From Ilyomonas sp963790435 (GTDB lineage: Bacteria; Bacteroidota; Bacteroidia; Chitinophagales; Chitinophagaceae): DNA of 64,000 nucleotides. Below are positions 45,001 through 52,762 of the stretch, piece by piece. A program made the translations under genes and the position numbers. The stretch lies in the NCBI GenBank assembly GCA_963790435.1, contig CAWBOI010000001.1, positions 2,037,176 to 2,101,175 of the forward strand. The letters are read 5' to 3'. A model generated the notes under the pieces. It ran no database searches, was not told where the DNA came from, and saw only the letters and a program-made list of their open reading frames with translations. Positions within the stretch are counted from its first letter, which is position 1. Every line of letters starts with the position of its first letter.

Positions 45001-45339
45001 AACCACAATTTCATCCAAGGATGAAGTTCTTTCTGTCAACGACACCGTTACTGATGTTGTGCTGGAGATGTTTACCTCCTGGTCGTTGTACCCAACATAA
45101 GAAACAACAAGTGTGTTTCTGCCGTTTGGAACATTAAGGCTAAAAGCACCATTCGCATCGGTTGCTGCACCGATATTAGTTCCTTTTACTAAAACACTCG
45201 CGCCGTTAATAGCTGAATTGTCTTTCGCACTGGTTATTGTACCCTTAACTGTTTTTTGTGCAAACAAACCGGAAGAAAGCAGAATGAAAATAAAGGCTGT
45301 ACAGAGTTTTACAGCCAAGCAGTCGATTTTTTTTCGCAT
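42079..45339 (-). CDS. SusC/RagA-type TonB-dependent outer-membrane transporter
   Basis: Start taken at ATG 45337-45339 (MRKKIDCLAVK) rather than a TTG two codons earlier. After the signal peptide comes a carboxypeptidase-like CNA-B domain (VKGTITSAKDNSAINGASV), then the TonB box region (LDEIVVTGYTTQKKKDITGA), the plug domain (VINSGAPGAPSTVFVRGISN; PLYVVDGVQ; ASISVLKDAGSAAIYG) and a ~800-residue barrel ending in a strand with terminal Phe (YIVGVNLSF). It imports a bulky nutrient with SusD using energy from TonB-ExbBD. It heads the four-gene operon. Confidence 0.96.
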   Translation of the reverse strand: MRKKIDCLAVKLCTAFIFILLSSGLFAQKTVKGTITSAKDNSAINGASVLVKGTNIGAATDANGAFSLNVPNGRNTLVVSYVGYNDQEVNISSTTSVTVSLTERTSSLDEIVVTGYTTQKKKDITGAVAVVDVGDAKKIPATSSEQLLQGQAAGVTVINSGAPGAPSTVFVRGISNFGHTQPLYVVDGVQVGDMSTVNPNDIASISVLKDAGSAAIYGVSGGNGVVVVTTKKGRSGKSTISYDAYFGTQRPLSGNVWHLMNPKQQSELAFRAGDAGTEALYPGGAGVIPKYGYHGGSSAPGSFGDAGVTNNDSILQYYHFDAANPGNDFLVQRFAQGAGTDWFHSVFKPAFQQMQTITASGGGDKSTYLFSVNYLDQNGTLLNNYEKRYSARLNTTFNVKDHIRFGESGYITYRENNGGYNGTQQQEGGPIAYTFREMPIIPVYDIAGNYGGGYTGPKGEPLGNGSNPYALLARQANNKAHFVLVQGNMFAEADLSKHFTLHTNFGVNLYNQYYWNYGYNTYENYESHASPNGSGEHDQMSSNWNWTNTITYKQTFGKHDIQVFGGYELKQSSGRQVDAYGAGYFSLDPNYVQVQFGTPTTAPTSYIYQPTRTQSFFGRLDYTFADKYLLGATIRRDGYSIFYPGKQWGTFPSVSLGWRISQEAFLKNVSWLTDLKLRGSYGEAGNNGNIGGNNAYSTFASGPGISYYGITGSTSAISQGFYNNQIGNPKVTWETDKITNVGLDGTLFNRLDFTVEWYKKAISGLLFPLPLPATVGGASAPVVNVGNVQNVGVDISATYRAKVGKDFNFSVGANVTTYRSKITNIPNPGYFDFGYSRDNDIVRNQVGHPIGAFFGYQTMGIYQDTASAHKGATYSGASAGSFIYKDVNGDGKINANDRTWIGNPNPKFTYGLNVNAGYKGFDLTLVLYGSQGNQDFNYVKYWTDFYSTFQGGKNLDLYNKAAIVQNGVVTNPGATLPAASFAQAFGSSTVSSFYVEDGSFLKCRVAQIGYTFKPALLGRVGVDRLHLYVQATNLFTITKYSGLDPELVPSLSNNGTGNNQSAAFGIDYGAYPNNQKTYIVGVNLSF

Positions 45340-45780
45340 AAGCAACCTGTTAAAAAATTTTTGCTAAGTTAGGAATTTGTATTTATTGTTCATAAAGTTA
45401 ATTGTAATTTTCTTAAACTTTCTAAAAGTTAATATAATATTGATTTTCAAACTCTTAGCTCCTATTTATAAAAGTCAAAAAAACACTTTTGTAAAAATAA
45501 GGTTAAGATTAGTTAAAAAAGTATAAGCAATTAAAGCTTATAAAAGTTAAATGCCGTGTTGTAAAACAAATTGTATTACTAATTTTAAAGCAGAATGGAT
45601 TTATGTATGCAAAAAGTTGCACAAAACTTTAATAGAAATTTGCACAAAGCGTTTGTAGATGAGAGTGTTCTTTATGAACAACTTAGCGCTCGAAAGATAA
45701 GGCGATAATAAAATAATTGTAAGCACCATTCACCAAATTCATAAAAACGGTGAAGAATCACACCTAAATGTTAGAAAGAT
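45340..45780. other. Long AT-rich spacer upstream of susC
   Basis: Very AT-rich; AAAGTTAA recurs three times (about 45394, 45426 and 45543). It should hold the susC promoter, but no clear TAnnTTTG was found. No gene is visible. No sigma/anti-sigma pair lies next to it. Confidence 0.4.
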
Positions 45781-46503
45781 TTATTGAACCAGTGCCTTTA
45801 TATCATCATCGTTTTGAATGTTACTCATTTGTTTTAATATCCAGTCCTTCTTCCAGCTTACAAAACGGCTTTCGGGTTTTATGGTAAAAACTTTAGGATT
45901 GGGCAAACAGGCAATAATCATAGCCGCTTCTTTGCGTGAAAGGGCCTTTGCACTTTTACCAAAATAGGCCTGTGAAGCGGCTTCCACACCATAAATGCCT
46001 TTGCCCATTTCAATCACATTCAAATACACTTCTAAAATGCGCTGCTTACCCCAAATCCACTCTATCATTTTAGTAAAATAAAACTCCGGCACTTTACGAA
46101 TGTATTTTAAAATGCCTTCGCCCTGCCACAAAAACACATTCTTAGCCACTTGCTGACTGATGGTGCTGGCAGCACTTCCCCGAACACGGCTTTTCTTTTT
46201 TGGATTCGTTGATAAACTTTTTTCAAGCGACTTCCAATCAAAGCCGCTATGTAATGGAAACAATTGGTCTTCTCCAGCCATAGCCGCCAGTTTGATATTC
46301 GGCGAAATGTCTTTATCGCTTACATAGCTTCTTTTCAAACCATCCCCACTCAACCAACTTCCAAGCTGCGTAAGCGTTAGGGGAGGCATTACCCATTTAC
46401 AAATTAAAATATAAGCAAAAGAAGAAAAAAGCATGAAAACAAGCACACGCGTACACCAGCGCCAGAAACGGTAACGTTTGGTTTTGCCTGAAAAAGAAGC
46501 CAT
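45781..46503 (-). CDS. mtgA: Monofunctional peptidoglycan glycosyltransferase (GT51)
   Basis: One N-terminal membrane helix (about residues 18-36) anchors a GT51 domain with the standard motifs: AGEDQLFPLHSGFDW (catalytic Glu), RGSAASTISQQVAKNVFL, KMIEWIWGKQRILEVYLNVIEMG, and GVEAASQAYFGKSAKAL. No transpeptidase domain follows, so it only polymerises lipid II. The usual length is about 230-240 residues, as here. It starts 9 bp after the stop of the LysE-type gene, so the two may be transcribed together. Confidence 0.93.
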   Translation of the reverse strand: MASFSGKTKRYRFWRWCTRVLVFMLFSSFAYILICKWVMPPLTLTQLGSWLSGDGLKRSYVSDKDISPNIKLAAMAGEDQLFPLHSGFDWKSLEKSLSTNPKKKSRVRGSAASTISQQVAKNVFLWQGEGILKYIRKVPEFYFTKMIEWIWGKQRILEVYLNVIEMGKGIYGVEAASQAYFGKSAKALSRKEAAMIIACLPNPKVFTIKPESRFVSWKKDWILKQMSNIQNDDDIKALVQ

Positions 46504-46512
46504 GCGACAAAA

Positions 46513-47178
46513 TTAATTCATTTGCTTGCCTACCATGTGGCCCGTAAAAATTCCGTACATAAGTACAATACCAAAAATCATTAAAATGATTCCTGAAATG
46601 CGGTCAATGATATGAATGTTGTGTGGCGTGAGCTTCGTGCGAATTCTTCCAGCCAGCATTACCTTGCTTATATCGGCTGCGAGCACAAACAACAAGCAGG
46701 TTACAAATACAATCAAACGGTATTGACCGGGTTGCGCAACTGTTTCAGCATCTTCTAAAATGGTTGCCGAAGCTGCAAACCAAAACAATGAAACACCGGG
46801 GTTTAAAAGGTTCATAAAAAAGCCGGAAAAAAAACCTGCCAGCATATCTCGTTTTCTAAACACGGTAATCACTTTTACCTCATCGGGCTTTGGTACTTTT
46901 TTAAAGAAAAAATTAAATACGCCCAATAAAATTAAAAAGATGCTTCCCGCAATGCCAATGGTTTTTTCATGGCTCATTGCCTGCTTAAACAACTGCGAAA
47001 AAATGTTGCAAACCAATACCAATAAAATATCGCTGGCACTTACACCAGCTACAAAAGCGAAACCGCCTTTATGACCATTGTTTAAGCTTTGACGAATAAT
47101 AGAAAAGATAACCGGACCTACCGATATACTAAGCAATAATCCCAACGCCAAACCTTTTAACAGGGCTGCAATCATCAT
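46513..47178 (-). CDS. LysE/RhtB-family amino acid exporter
   Basis: The 221-residue protein opens with GLALGLLLSISVGPVIFSIIRQSLNNGHKGGFAFVAG, the LysE family signature (SxGP then R-x-G-x-x-GG...AG), and holds six hydrophobic segments. Family members export amino acids or related small metabolites from the cytoplasm. The substrate cannot be predicted. It is upstream of mtgA on the same strand. Confidence 0.85.
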   Translation of the reverse strand: MMIAALLKGLALGLLLSISVGPVIFSIIRQSLNNGHKGGFAFVAGVSASDILLVLVCNIFSQLFKQAMSHEKTIGIAGSIFLILLGVFNFFFKKVPKPDEVKVITVFRKRDMLAGFFSGFFMNLLNPGVSLFWFAASATILEDAETVAQPGQYRLIVFVTCLLFVLAADISKVMLAGRIRTKLTPHNIHIIDRISGIILMIFGIVLMYGIFTGHMVGKQMN

Positions 47179-47405
47179 TCTTACAAAATAAAAATTGACA
47201 ACGAATATAAAGGTTTCGCGGATAGAAGCCTTTTAGAAAAGATATAAAAACAACAAGGTTTGTTTTTGCATCATTTTTTAACCAGTGTTGTTTTATCAAT
47301 GTTCTTTTATTTTTAACAAGAATACTAAACCCCTTTTTGTTTTATCGCTTTCAACTTTATAGCTCGCACATTATCTTCATCGCGTTTTTAAAAAGAAAAA
47401 AGAAC

Positions 47406-49976
47406 ATGAGAAAAACAGGGATGTTACTGGCTGTAATTATGATGCTGGCAAGTTGTGTGGTGAAAAAAACCGTAACAGCACCAAACCCAACCGCCACGAA
47501 GGCTACGCCAAGCGGCGACACTGCTCACCGCCTTCCGCCACAAAAAATAGGCGTGCCGAAAGCTTACAGCGATGTGATAACGGCTAAAGCCATTACGAAA
47601 CGGGGTTTGTTCACCGTTCATAAGGTGGATGAAAAATGGTATTTTGAAATACCCGATAGTTTATTGAACAAAGAAATTTTAGCCGTTACGCGTTATAGCC
47701 GCACGCCCGCCGGTGGCAATGTGTATGGCGGCGAGCTGACCAACCAACAAACGATAGAGTTTGAACGTGGACCGAACAATAATATCTTTCTGCGTGTTGT
47801 AACCATTGTGAATGTTGCTGATTCTTCCAATCAAATTTATAAAGCAGTAACCAACTCAAACGAGAACCCAATTGCAGCAGTATTTGACATCAAAGCGTTT
47901 GGAAGAGATACTTTGAATAACCGCGATTCGGCAAGTATCGTAATTGATGTTACCGATTTTTTCCGCGGCGATAATCAAATCGTAAGCATCAATCCCTGGG
48001 ACAAAAGGGCTTACAATTTATCGGGCTTAATCAGCGACCGTTCTTACATCAACAACATCAACAGCTATCCGTTAAACACCGAAGTAAGAACTGTAAAAAC
48101 ATTTGGTTCGAGTGCCAGTTTTGGAGGTTTTTCTTTTAGCCCTTTTCCTTCCACTACGTTTCCTGCTGCCAATGCCGCGGGTGCGGTAACGCTGGAGATC
48201 AACAATTCATTCATCATGCTGCCTCCAAAGCCAATGGCGAAGCGGTCTTTCGACCCACGGGTTGGCTTTTTTGCTGATGACTACACAGTGTATGGAGATG
48301 AACAGCAAAAAGTAAAAAATGATGTGTTTGTTGTTCGCTGGCGCCTGGAACCGAAGCCCGAAGACATGGACAAATGGAAACGCGGCGAACTGGTGGAACC
48401 TGCCAAACCCATTGTATATTATATTGACCCGGCAACGCCAAAAAAATGGCGACCATATTTAATCCAGGGCATTAACGATTGGCAGAAAGCGTTTGAAAAA
48501 GCGGGTTTTAAAAATGCAATAATGGCAAAAGAATGGCCTGAAAATGCTGACACTATGAGCCTTGAAGATGCCCGCTATTCGGTGCTTCGCTATTTTGCTT
48601 CCGACATTGAAAATGCTTATGGTCCCAATGTTCACGACCCGCACACGGGTGAGATTTTGGAAAGCCATATTGGTTGGTATCACAATGTAATGAAGCTGTT
48701 GCACGATTGGTACTTTATACAAACTGCAGCCGTTGACCCGAAAGCAAGAACCATGAAACTGAACGACTCATTAATGGGTCAGTTGGTACGTTTTGTTTCT
48801 TCACATGAAATTGGCCATACGCTGGGTTTGCGACATAACATGGGAAGCAGCAGCACGGTTCCCGTTGATTCTTTGCGAAGCAAAAAATGGGTGGAAGCGC
48901 ATGGACATACACCTTCGATTATGGATTATGCACGCTTTAATTATGTTGCGCAACCCGAAGATCATATTTCTGAAATGGGTTTGTTTCCACGCATTGGCGA
49001 GTATGATAAATGGGCGATTCAATGGGGCTATTCTTACAGCGGTGGAAAAACCGAAGAAGAAGATAAAAAGATTGTGAACAAATGGGTGATAGACAGCCTG
49101 AAAGTCAATCCCAGATTATGGTTTGGAACTGAAACCAATCCTTATGACCCGCATTCTCAAACTGAAGATTTAGGAGATAACAGCATGAAAGCCGGTGAAT
49201 ATGGAATCAGAAACCTGAAGCGCATTTTGCCACAATTGACGATCTGGACTAAAGAAGATGCGGATAAATACGATAATCTCGAAGACATGTATTCGCAGCT
49301 TGCCATTCAATACAACCGTTATGTATTCCATGTATTGAAAAATGTGGGTGGCATTTATGAAGTGCCCAAGAGTGTGGAGCAAAGCGGCGATGTATATTCA
49401 CCCACACCAAAAGCGGTGCAAAAAGAAGCAGTTGCTTTTTTAAACAAGCAATTGTTTGAAACACCGACCTGGTTGTTGAATAAAAATATTTTAAACAAAT
49501 TCAGCAACCCTTCCACAGCAGATGCCGCGGGCAACATTCAAACCAATACTATTAATAGCTTAGTGTCTTCTTCGCGGCTGGCGCGCATGGTGTACAGCAG
49601 TTACAGGTTTAGTGATCAAAATCCATACACTGCCGATGAAATGCTTACCGATGCTGAAAGCGGCATCTGGAGCGAGTTGCAAACAAAGAAACCGATTGAT
49701 ATGTATCGCCGCAATGTTCAAAAAGCTTATACCGAAGCATTGATCAATATTTTACAGCCGTCGGCTGGAGGCATCACTTTTTCATTTGGCTCGTTGGGAA
49801 GCCTGGGCAGCACCAACGTAAAATCAAACGATGTGGTTTCTATCGCAAGAGGACATTTGGTTAACTTGCGTAACAGAATATGGGTTGCCATTCCCGGTAC
49901 TTCGGATAAGATGAGCAAATATCATTTGGAAGATGTTGCCGAACGAATTAAGCGGGCATTGGATCCGAGAATGTAA
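47406..49976 (+). CDS. Zinc-dependent metalloprotease lipoprotein (DUF5117/DUF5118 family)
   Basis: From ATG 47406 the protein begins MRKTGMLLAVIMMLASC, a lipoprotein signal; starts farther upstream lack it. The N-terminal ~290 residues match the DUF5118/DUF5117 pattern (KRGLFTVHKVDEKWYFEIPDSLL; ILAVTRYSRTPAGG). The zinc motif HEIGHTLGLRHNMGSSS (HExxHxxGxxHN) appears near residue 460, with SIMDYARFNY as the Met-turn, so it is a metzincin. Members are common in Bacteroidota and probably act on proteins in the envelope. It stands alone as a single transcription unit. Confidence 0.9.
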   Translation: MRKTGMLLAVIMMLASCVVKKTVTAPNPTATKATPSGDTAHRLPPQKIGVPKAYSDVITAKAITKRGLFTVHKVDEKWYFEIPDSLLNKEILAVTRYSRTPAGGNVYGGELTNQQTIEFERGPNNNIFLRVVTIVNVADSSNQIYKAVTNSNENPIAAVFDIKAFGRDTLNNRDSASIVIDVTDFFRGDNQIVSINPWDKRAYNLSGLISDRSYINNINSYPLNTEVRTVKTFGSSASFGGFSFSPFPSTTFPAANAAGAVTLEINNSFIMLPPKPMAKRSFDPRVGFFADDYTVYGDEQQKVKNDVFVVRWRLEPKPEDMDKWKRGELVEPAKPIVYYIDPATPKKWRPYLIQGINDWQKAFEKAGFKNAIMAKEWPENADTMSLEDARYSVLRYFASDIENAYGPNVHDPHTGEILESHIGWYHNVMKLLHDWYFIQTAAVDPKARTMKLNDSLMGQLVRFVSSHEIGHTLGLRHNMGSSSTVPVDSLRSKKWVEAHGHTPSIMDYARFNYVAQPEDHISEMGLFPRIGEYDKWAIQWGYSYSGGKTEEEDKKIVNKWVIDSLKVNPRLWFGTETNPYDPHSQTEDLGDNSMKAGEYGIRNLKRILPQLTIWTKEDADKYDNLEDMYSQLAIQYNRYVFHVLKNVGGIYEVPKSVEQSGDVYSPTPKAVQKEAVAFLNKQLFETPTWLLNKNILNKFSNPSTADAAGNIQTNTINSLVSSSRLARMVYSSYRFSDQNPYTADEMLTDAESGIWSELQTKKPIDMYRRNVQKAYTEALINILQPSAGGITFSFGSLGSLGSTNVKSNDVVSIARGHLVNLRNRIWVAIPGTSDKMSKYHLEDVAERIKRALDPRM

Positions 49977-50151
49977 TTTTTATACCGCGGAGACGCAAAG
50001 AAGCGAAGGAAATATTTGTTTTCTTTCGCGTCTTTTCTTTACAAGAAATAGCAATAAAAAGTGTTTTTTCTTTTCTCATAAAAAAGAGGCAAAACCAAAC
50101 CAGGGAAACAACTCTACTATTGTGAATCACTTTTCTTCGCGTCTTAGTGTT

Positions 50152-50171
50152 CCTGCCTACCGGCAGGCAGG
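50152..50171. repeat. 20-bp palindromic repeat, copy 1
   Basis: CCTGCCTACCGGCAGGCAGG; its exact reverse complement lies at 51136-51155. Confidence 0.85.
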
Positions 50172-50296
50172 TTCGCTGTAAAAGATTGTTGTAGAGATGG
50201 CTGACATCTCCTGAAGAAATACGTATAAAAGCAAACTTCGCGTCTTGGAGGTATCACTCATCATCCAAAACATTCTCTTAAAACAATAGCTCAGTC

Positions 50297-50327
50297 TTCG
50301 TTATCACAGTTTTTTACCATACTTTTG
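50297..50327 (+). promoter_or_regulatory. Bacteroidota-type promoter of the yceD-rpmF operon
   Basis: TTCG (50297-50300), a 19-base spacer and TACTTTTG (50320-50327) match TTTG-N19-TAnnTTTG with one mismatch; the ATG follows 19 bases after the -7 box. Confidence 0.6.
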
Positions 50328-50346
50328 CCACCCTTAATTTTGAGCT

Positions 50347-50889
50347 ATGAATAACCGGAGAGCGTATGAGATAGCGTTTGTAGGATTAAAACCGGGTGTT
50401 CACGAATATCATTACAATATAGACGACAAGTTCTTTGCACTATACGGCGAGCAGGATTTTACCAATTGCAATGCACACATAAAGCTATCGTTAGATAAAA
50501 AAAACGGCTTTATGCTACTGAAATTTGATGTTGACGGAACGGCTAATGCGCTTTGCGACCGTTGCGGAAATACGCTCACTGTAAAGCTTTGGGACGAATT
50601 TAATGTTGTGGTGAAAATGGTTGATGAGCCGGACAAGATGAATGAACAGGAAGAAGATCCGGATGTATATTACATTTCGAAAACAGAAAGTCATTTGTAT
50701 GTGGGCGACTGGATTTATGAATTCATCAACTTAAGCATTCCTTCGCAAAAAATTTGTGCTGATGATGTTGAAGGAAGGAGCACCTGCAACAAAGAAGTAT
50801 TGAGCAAATTAGAGCAAATGAGAAACGAAACAGAGAAGGGTGAAAACCTCATCTGGAAGGGGTTAGAGCAATTTAAAAATTTACAATAA
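50347..50889 (+). CDS. YceD/DUF177 family protein
   Basis: The 180-residue product matches the DUF177 plan: an N-terminal beta part, the CDRCGNTL Cys pair, VGDWIYEFINLSIPSQKIC and a late CNKEVLSKLEQ. Members are almost always found directly upstream of rpmF, as here (20 bp gap), and are linked to rRNA (23S) processing or ribosome assembly. The clear promoter ahead of it suggests that it heads the operon with rpmF. Confidence 0.88.
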   Translation: MNNRRAYEIAFVGLKPGVHEYHYNIDDKFFALYGEQDFTNCNAHIKLSLDKKNGFMLLKFDVDGTANALCDRCGNTLTVKLWDEFNVVVKMVDEPDKMNEQEEDPDVYYISKTESHLYVGDWIYEFINLSIPSQKICADDVEGRSTCNKEVLSKLEQMRNETEKGENLIWKGLEQFKNLQ

Positions 50890-50909
50890 TTATTTTAAAA
50901 TAACAAGTC

Positions 50910-51104
50910 ATGCCAAATCCGAAACGCAGGCATTCGCAGCAACGCAGTGCCAAACGCAGAACACATTATAAAGCTGAAGAAGTAACGCTGAGTAAAGACA
51001 CTACCACCGGCGAATTGCACGTGCGTCATCGCGCTCATGTAAGCGAAGGCAAGCTGTACTACAAAGGAAAAGTAGTATCGGAAAAAGCGCCATTGAAAGC
51101 GTAG
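50910..51104 (+). CDS. rpmF: Large ribosomal subunit protein bL32
   Basis: The start MPNPKRRHSQQRSAKRRTHYK is the typical bL32 N-terminus. The C-terminal part (GELHVRHRAHVSEGKLYYKGK) lacks all four zinc-ribbon cysteines that the C+ form has, so this is a C- (zinc-free) bL32. It contains an RHRAHV segment at the place where the ribbon would be. It follows yceD by 20 bp. Confidence 0.95.
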   Translation: MPNPKRRHSQQRSAKRRTHYKAEEVTLSKDTTTGELHVRHRAHVSEGKLYYKGKVVSEKAPLKA

Positions 51105-51124
51105 CTTGTCTTTATAAAATCAGT

Positions 51125-51230
51125 TGAACCACAAACCTGCCTGCCGGTAGGCAGGGACAGAAAGGAAAGAAGGTGCACGAAGTTTTTACTTCTTTGTGTT
51201 CCTTCGTGTTCTCTGTGCCTTTGTGGTTCA
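51125..51230. repeat. Foldback element with terminal TGAACCACAAA / TTTGTGGTTCA arms
   Basis: Arms at 51125-51135 and 51220-51230 are exact inverted copies. The right half reads CTTTGTGTTCCTTCGTGTTC then TCTGTGCC, a phrase seen scattered in many bacterial genomes; the left half is partly replaced by the 20-mer palindrome at 51136-51155. It may end transcription after rpmF. Confidence 0.7.
51136..51155. repeat. 20-bp palindromic repeat, copy 2 (inverted)
   Basis: CCTGCCTGCCGGTAGGCAGG, the exact reverse complement of the copy at 50152-50171. Confidence 0.85.
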
Positions 51231-51273
51231 TTTCATTTTTTAGGTTTCCCTATTTCTTATTAGCTTGCCGCCT

Positions 51274-52230
51274 ATGAACATAGGGATAGACATGATGGGT
51301 GGCGATTATGCCCCGCTCGAAGCCGCATTGGGTTTGCAGTTATACCTGTCGAAAAGTTCAATACCGGCAACCCTTTTTTGCATCGGCGATGAGCCGCAGA
51401 TACAAGCCTTATTCAGCCAAAACCAAATCTCTTCTCCATATACCCGCATCGTTCATGCGCCGGAAGTTATCGGCTACCATGAGCATCCTGTAAAAGCATT
51501 AAAAGAAAAACAGCAATCTTCTATTGCCATTGGTTTTCACCTGTTAGCTACGGGCAAAATAGATGCATTTTTAAGTGCAGGCAACACAGGTGCTATGCTG
51601 GTGGGAACGATGTACACCATCAAAGCTATTGAAGGCGTGTTGCGACCTACTATTTCTACGATTGTTCCCAAGATAAACGGTGCTACAGGTTTGTTGCTTG
51701 ATGTAGGTTTGAACGCTGATTGCAAGCCCGAACAATTGAACCAGTTTGCTATTTTAGGCAGTATGTATGCCGAGCATATTTTGGGCATTTCCAAACCCCG
51801 TATTGGTTTGCTGAACGTGGGTGAAGAAGAAAGCAAAGGCAACATTTTAGCGCAGGCAACTTATCCCCTGTTAAAAGAAAATGCCGCTATTAATTTCATT
51901 GGCAATATTGAAGGAAGAGATGTATTTATAGATAAAGCAGATGTAGTTGTATGCGATGGATTTACCGGCAATGTGATATTAAAAATGGCAGAATCGCTGT
52001 ATGATATTTCGGTGCAACGCGGCATTGAGAGGGACGAATACATGAGCCGCTTTCATTATGAAAATTATGGCGGAACTCCCGTTCTAGGTGTTGGTAAGCC
52101 AGTGATTATTGGTCATGGCATCAGCAACGCCAATGCTTTTAAAAATATGATTCTTGCGGCTGAAAAAATGGTGCAATCGAATTTCTGTGATACGATAAAA
52201 AGTGCGTTTGCAAATGTGGTTACTCAATAG
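51274..52230 (+). CDS. plsX: Phosphate acyltransferase PlsX
   Basis: PlsX turns acyl-ACP into acyl-phosphate for phospholipid synthesis at the membrane. The ATG at 51274 gives MNIGIDMMGGDYAPLEA, the family's N-terminus; a TTG three codons earlier is less likely. Other motifs are FLSAGNTGAML, GATGLLLDVGLNADCKPE, NVGEEESKGN, FIGNIEGRDVF and VVCDGFTGNVILKMAE. Length (318 residues) is usual. It follows yceD-rpmF in the common bacterial order, but fabH does not follow here. Confidence 0.95.
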   Translation: MNIGIDMMGGDYAPLEAALGLQLYLSKSSIPATLFCIGDEPQIQALFSQNQISSPYTRIVHAPEVIGYHEHPVKALKEKQQSSIAIGFHLLATGKIDAFLSAGNTGAMLVGTMYTIKAIEGVLRPTISTIVPKINGATGLLLDVGLNADCKPEQLNQFAILGSMYAEHILGISKPRIGLLNVGEEESKGNILAQATYPLLKENAAINFIGNIEGRDVFIDKADVVVCDGFTGNVILKMAESLYDISVQRGIERDEYMSRFHYENYGGTPVLGVGKPVIIGHGISNANAFKNMILAAEKMVQSNFCDTIKSAFANVVTQ

Positions 52231-52267
52231 GTTTCAGGTTTTGATATTTTTATTTCTTGAATGAAAG

Positions 52268-52732
52268 ATGAAACTTACACACATAAAATACACTGACCTA
52301 AACAGTCGCCAAAAAGAAAGATACAATTTTCAAAAACTTGCAGGGTTATTAGCTGATTATGGTTTTTCATCAATCAAATTAGATGATGACTGGCAAGGGG
52401 CCGATTTTCTTGCACAACATATTAATGGCTCTACCTTTATTAAAGTGCAATTAAAAAGTCGTTTAACATTCGACAAAAAGTATATTGGCAAGAGCCTTTA
52501 TATCTCTTTTCCCTATTTTACTTCATGGTATCTCTTCAATCATGATGAAATGATGAACTTGTTTATAAAAACATTCCCAAAAACTATGGTAGTCAGTTCA
52601 TCATGGATGAACGATGGAATCTATTCTTGGAAACATTTAAGTAAACAAATACTGCATTTGTTAGAGCCTTATAAACTTATATATGTCCCGGATATTTTGA
52701 TATCAGAAACAAAATCAAACATTAGTGGCTAA
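52268..52732 (+). CDS. Hypothetical protein with possible PD-(D/E)xK nuclease-like core
   Basis: The 154-residue product has a helix (SRQKERYNFQKLAGLLADYG), then DDWQGADFLAQHI and STFIKVQLKSRLTFDKKY. The Asp of GADF followed about 17 residues later by QLK in a strand fits the PD-(D/E)xK nuclease core. No recognised family or neighbours support this further. The gene is 37 bp after plsX on the same strand but unlikely to share its role. Confidence 0.55.
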   Translation: MKLTHIKYTDLNSRQKERYNFQKLAGLLADYGFSSIKLDDDWQGADFLAQHINGSTFIKVQLKSRLTFDKKYIGKSLYISFPYFTSWYLFNHDEMMNLFIKTFPKTMVVSSSWMNDGIYSWKHLSKQILHLLEPYKLIYVPDILISETKSNISG

Positions 52733-52762
52733 TTAAATTGCTATGAAGATTTAAGAAATTCC

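Larger units (their letters stand above)
49977..50346. other. Spacer with repetitive segments
   Basis: CGCGTCTT occurs three times (about 50026, 50138 and 50240) and GACGCAAAGAAGCGAAGG lies at the start, giving weak foldbacks. The palindromic 20-mer at 50152-50171 and a promoter at 50297-50327 are listed separately. No gene is seen. Confidence 0.5.
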
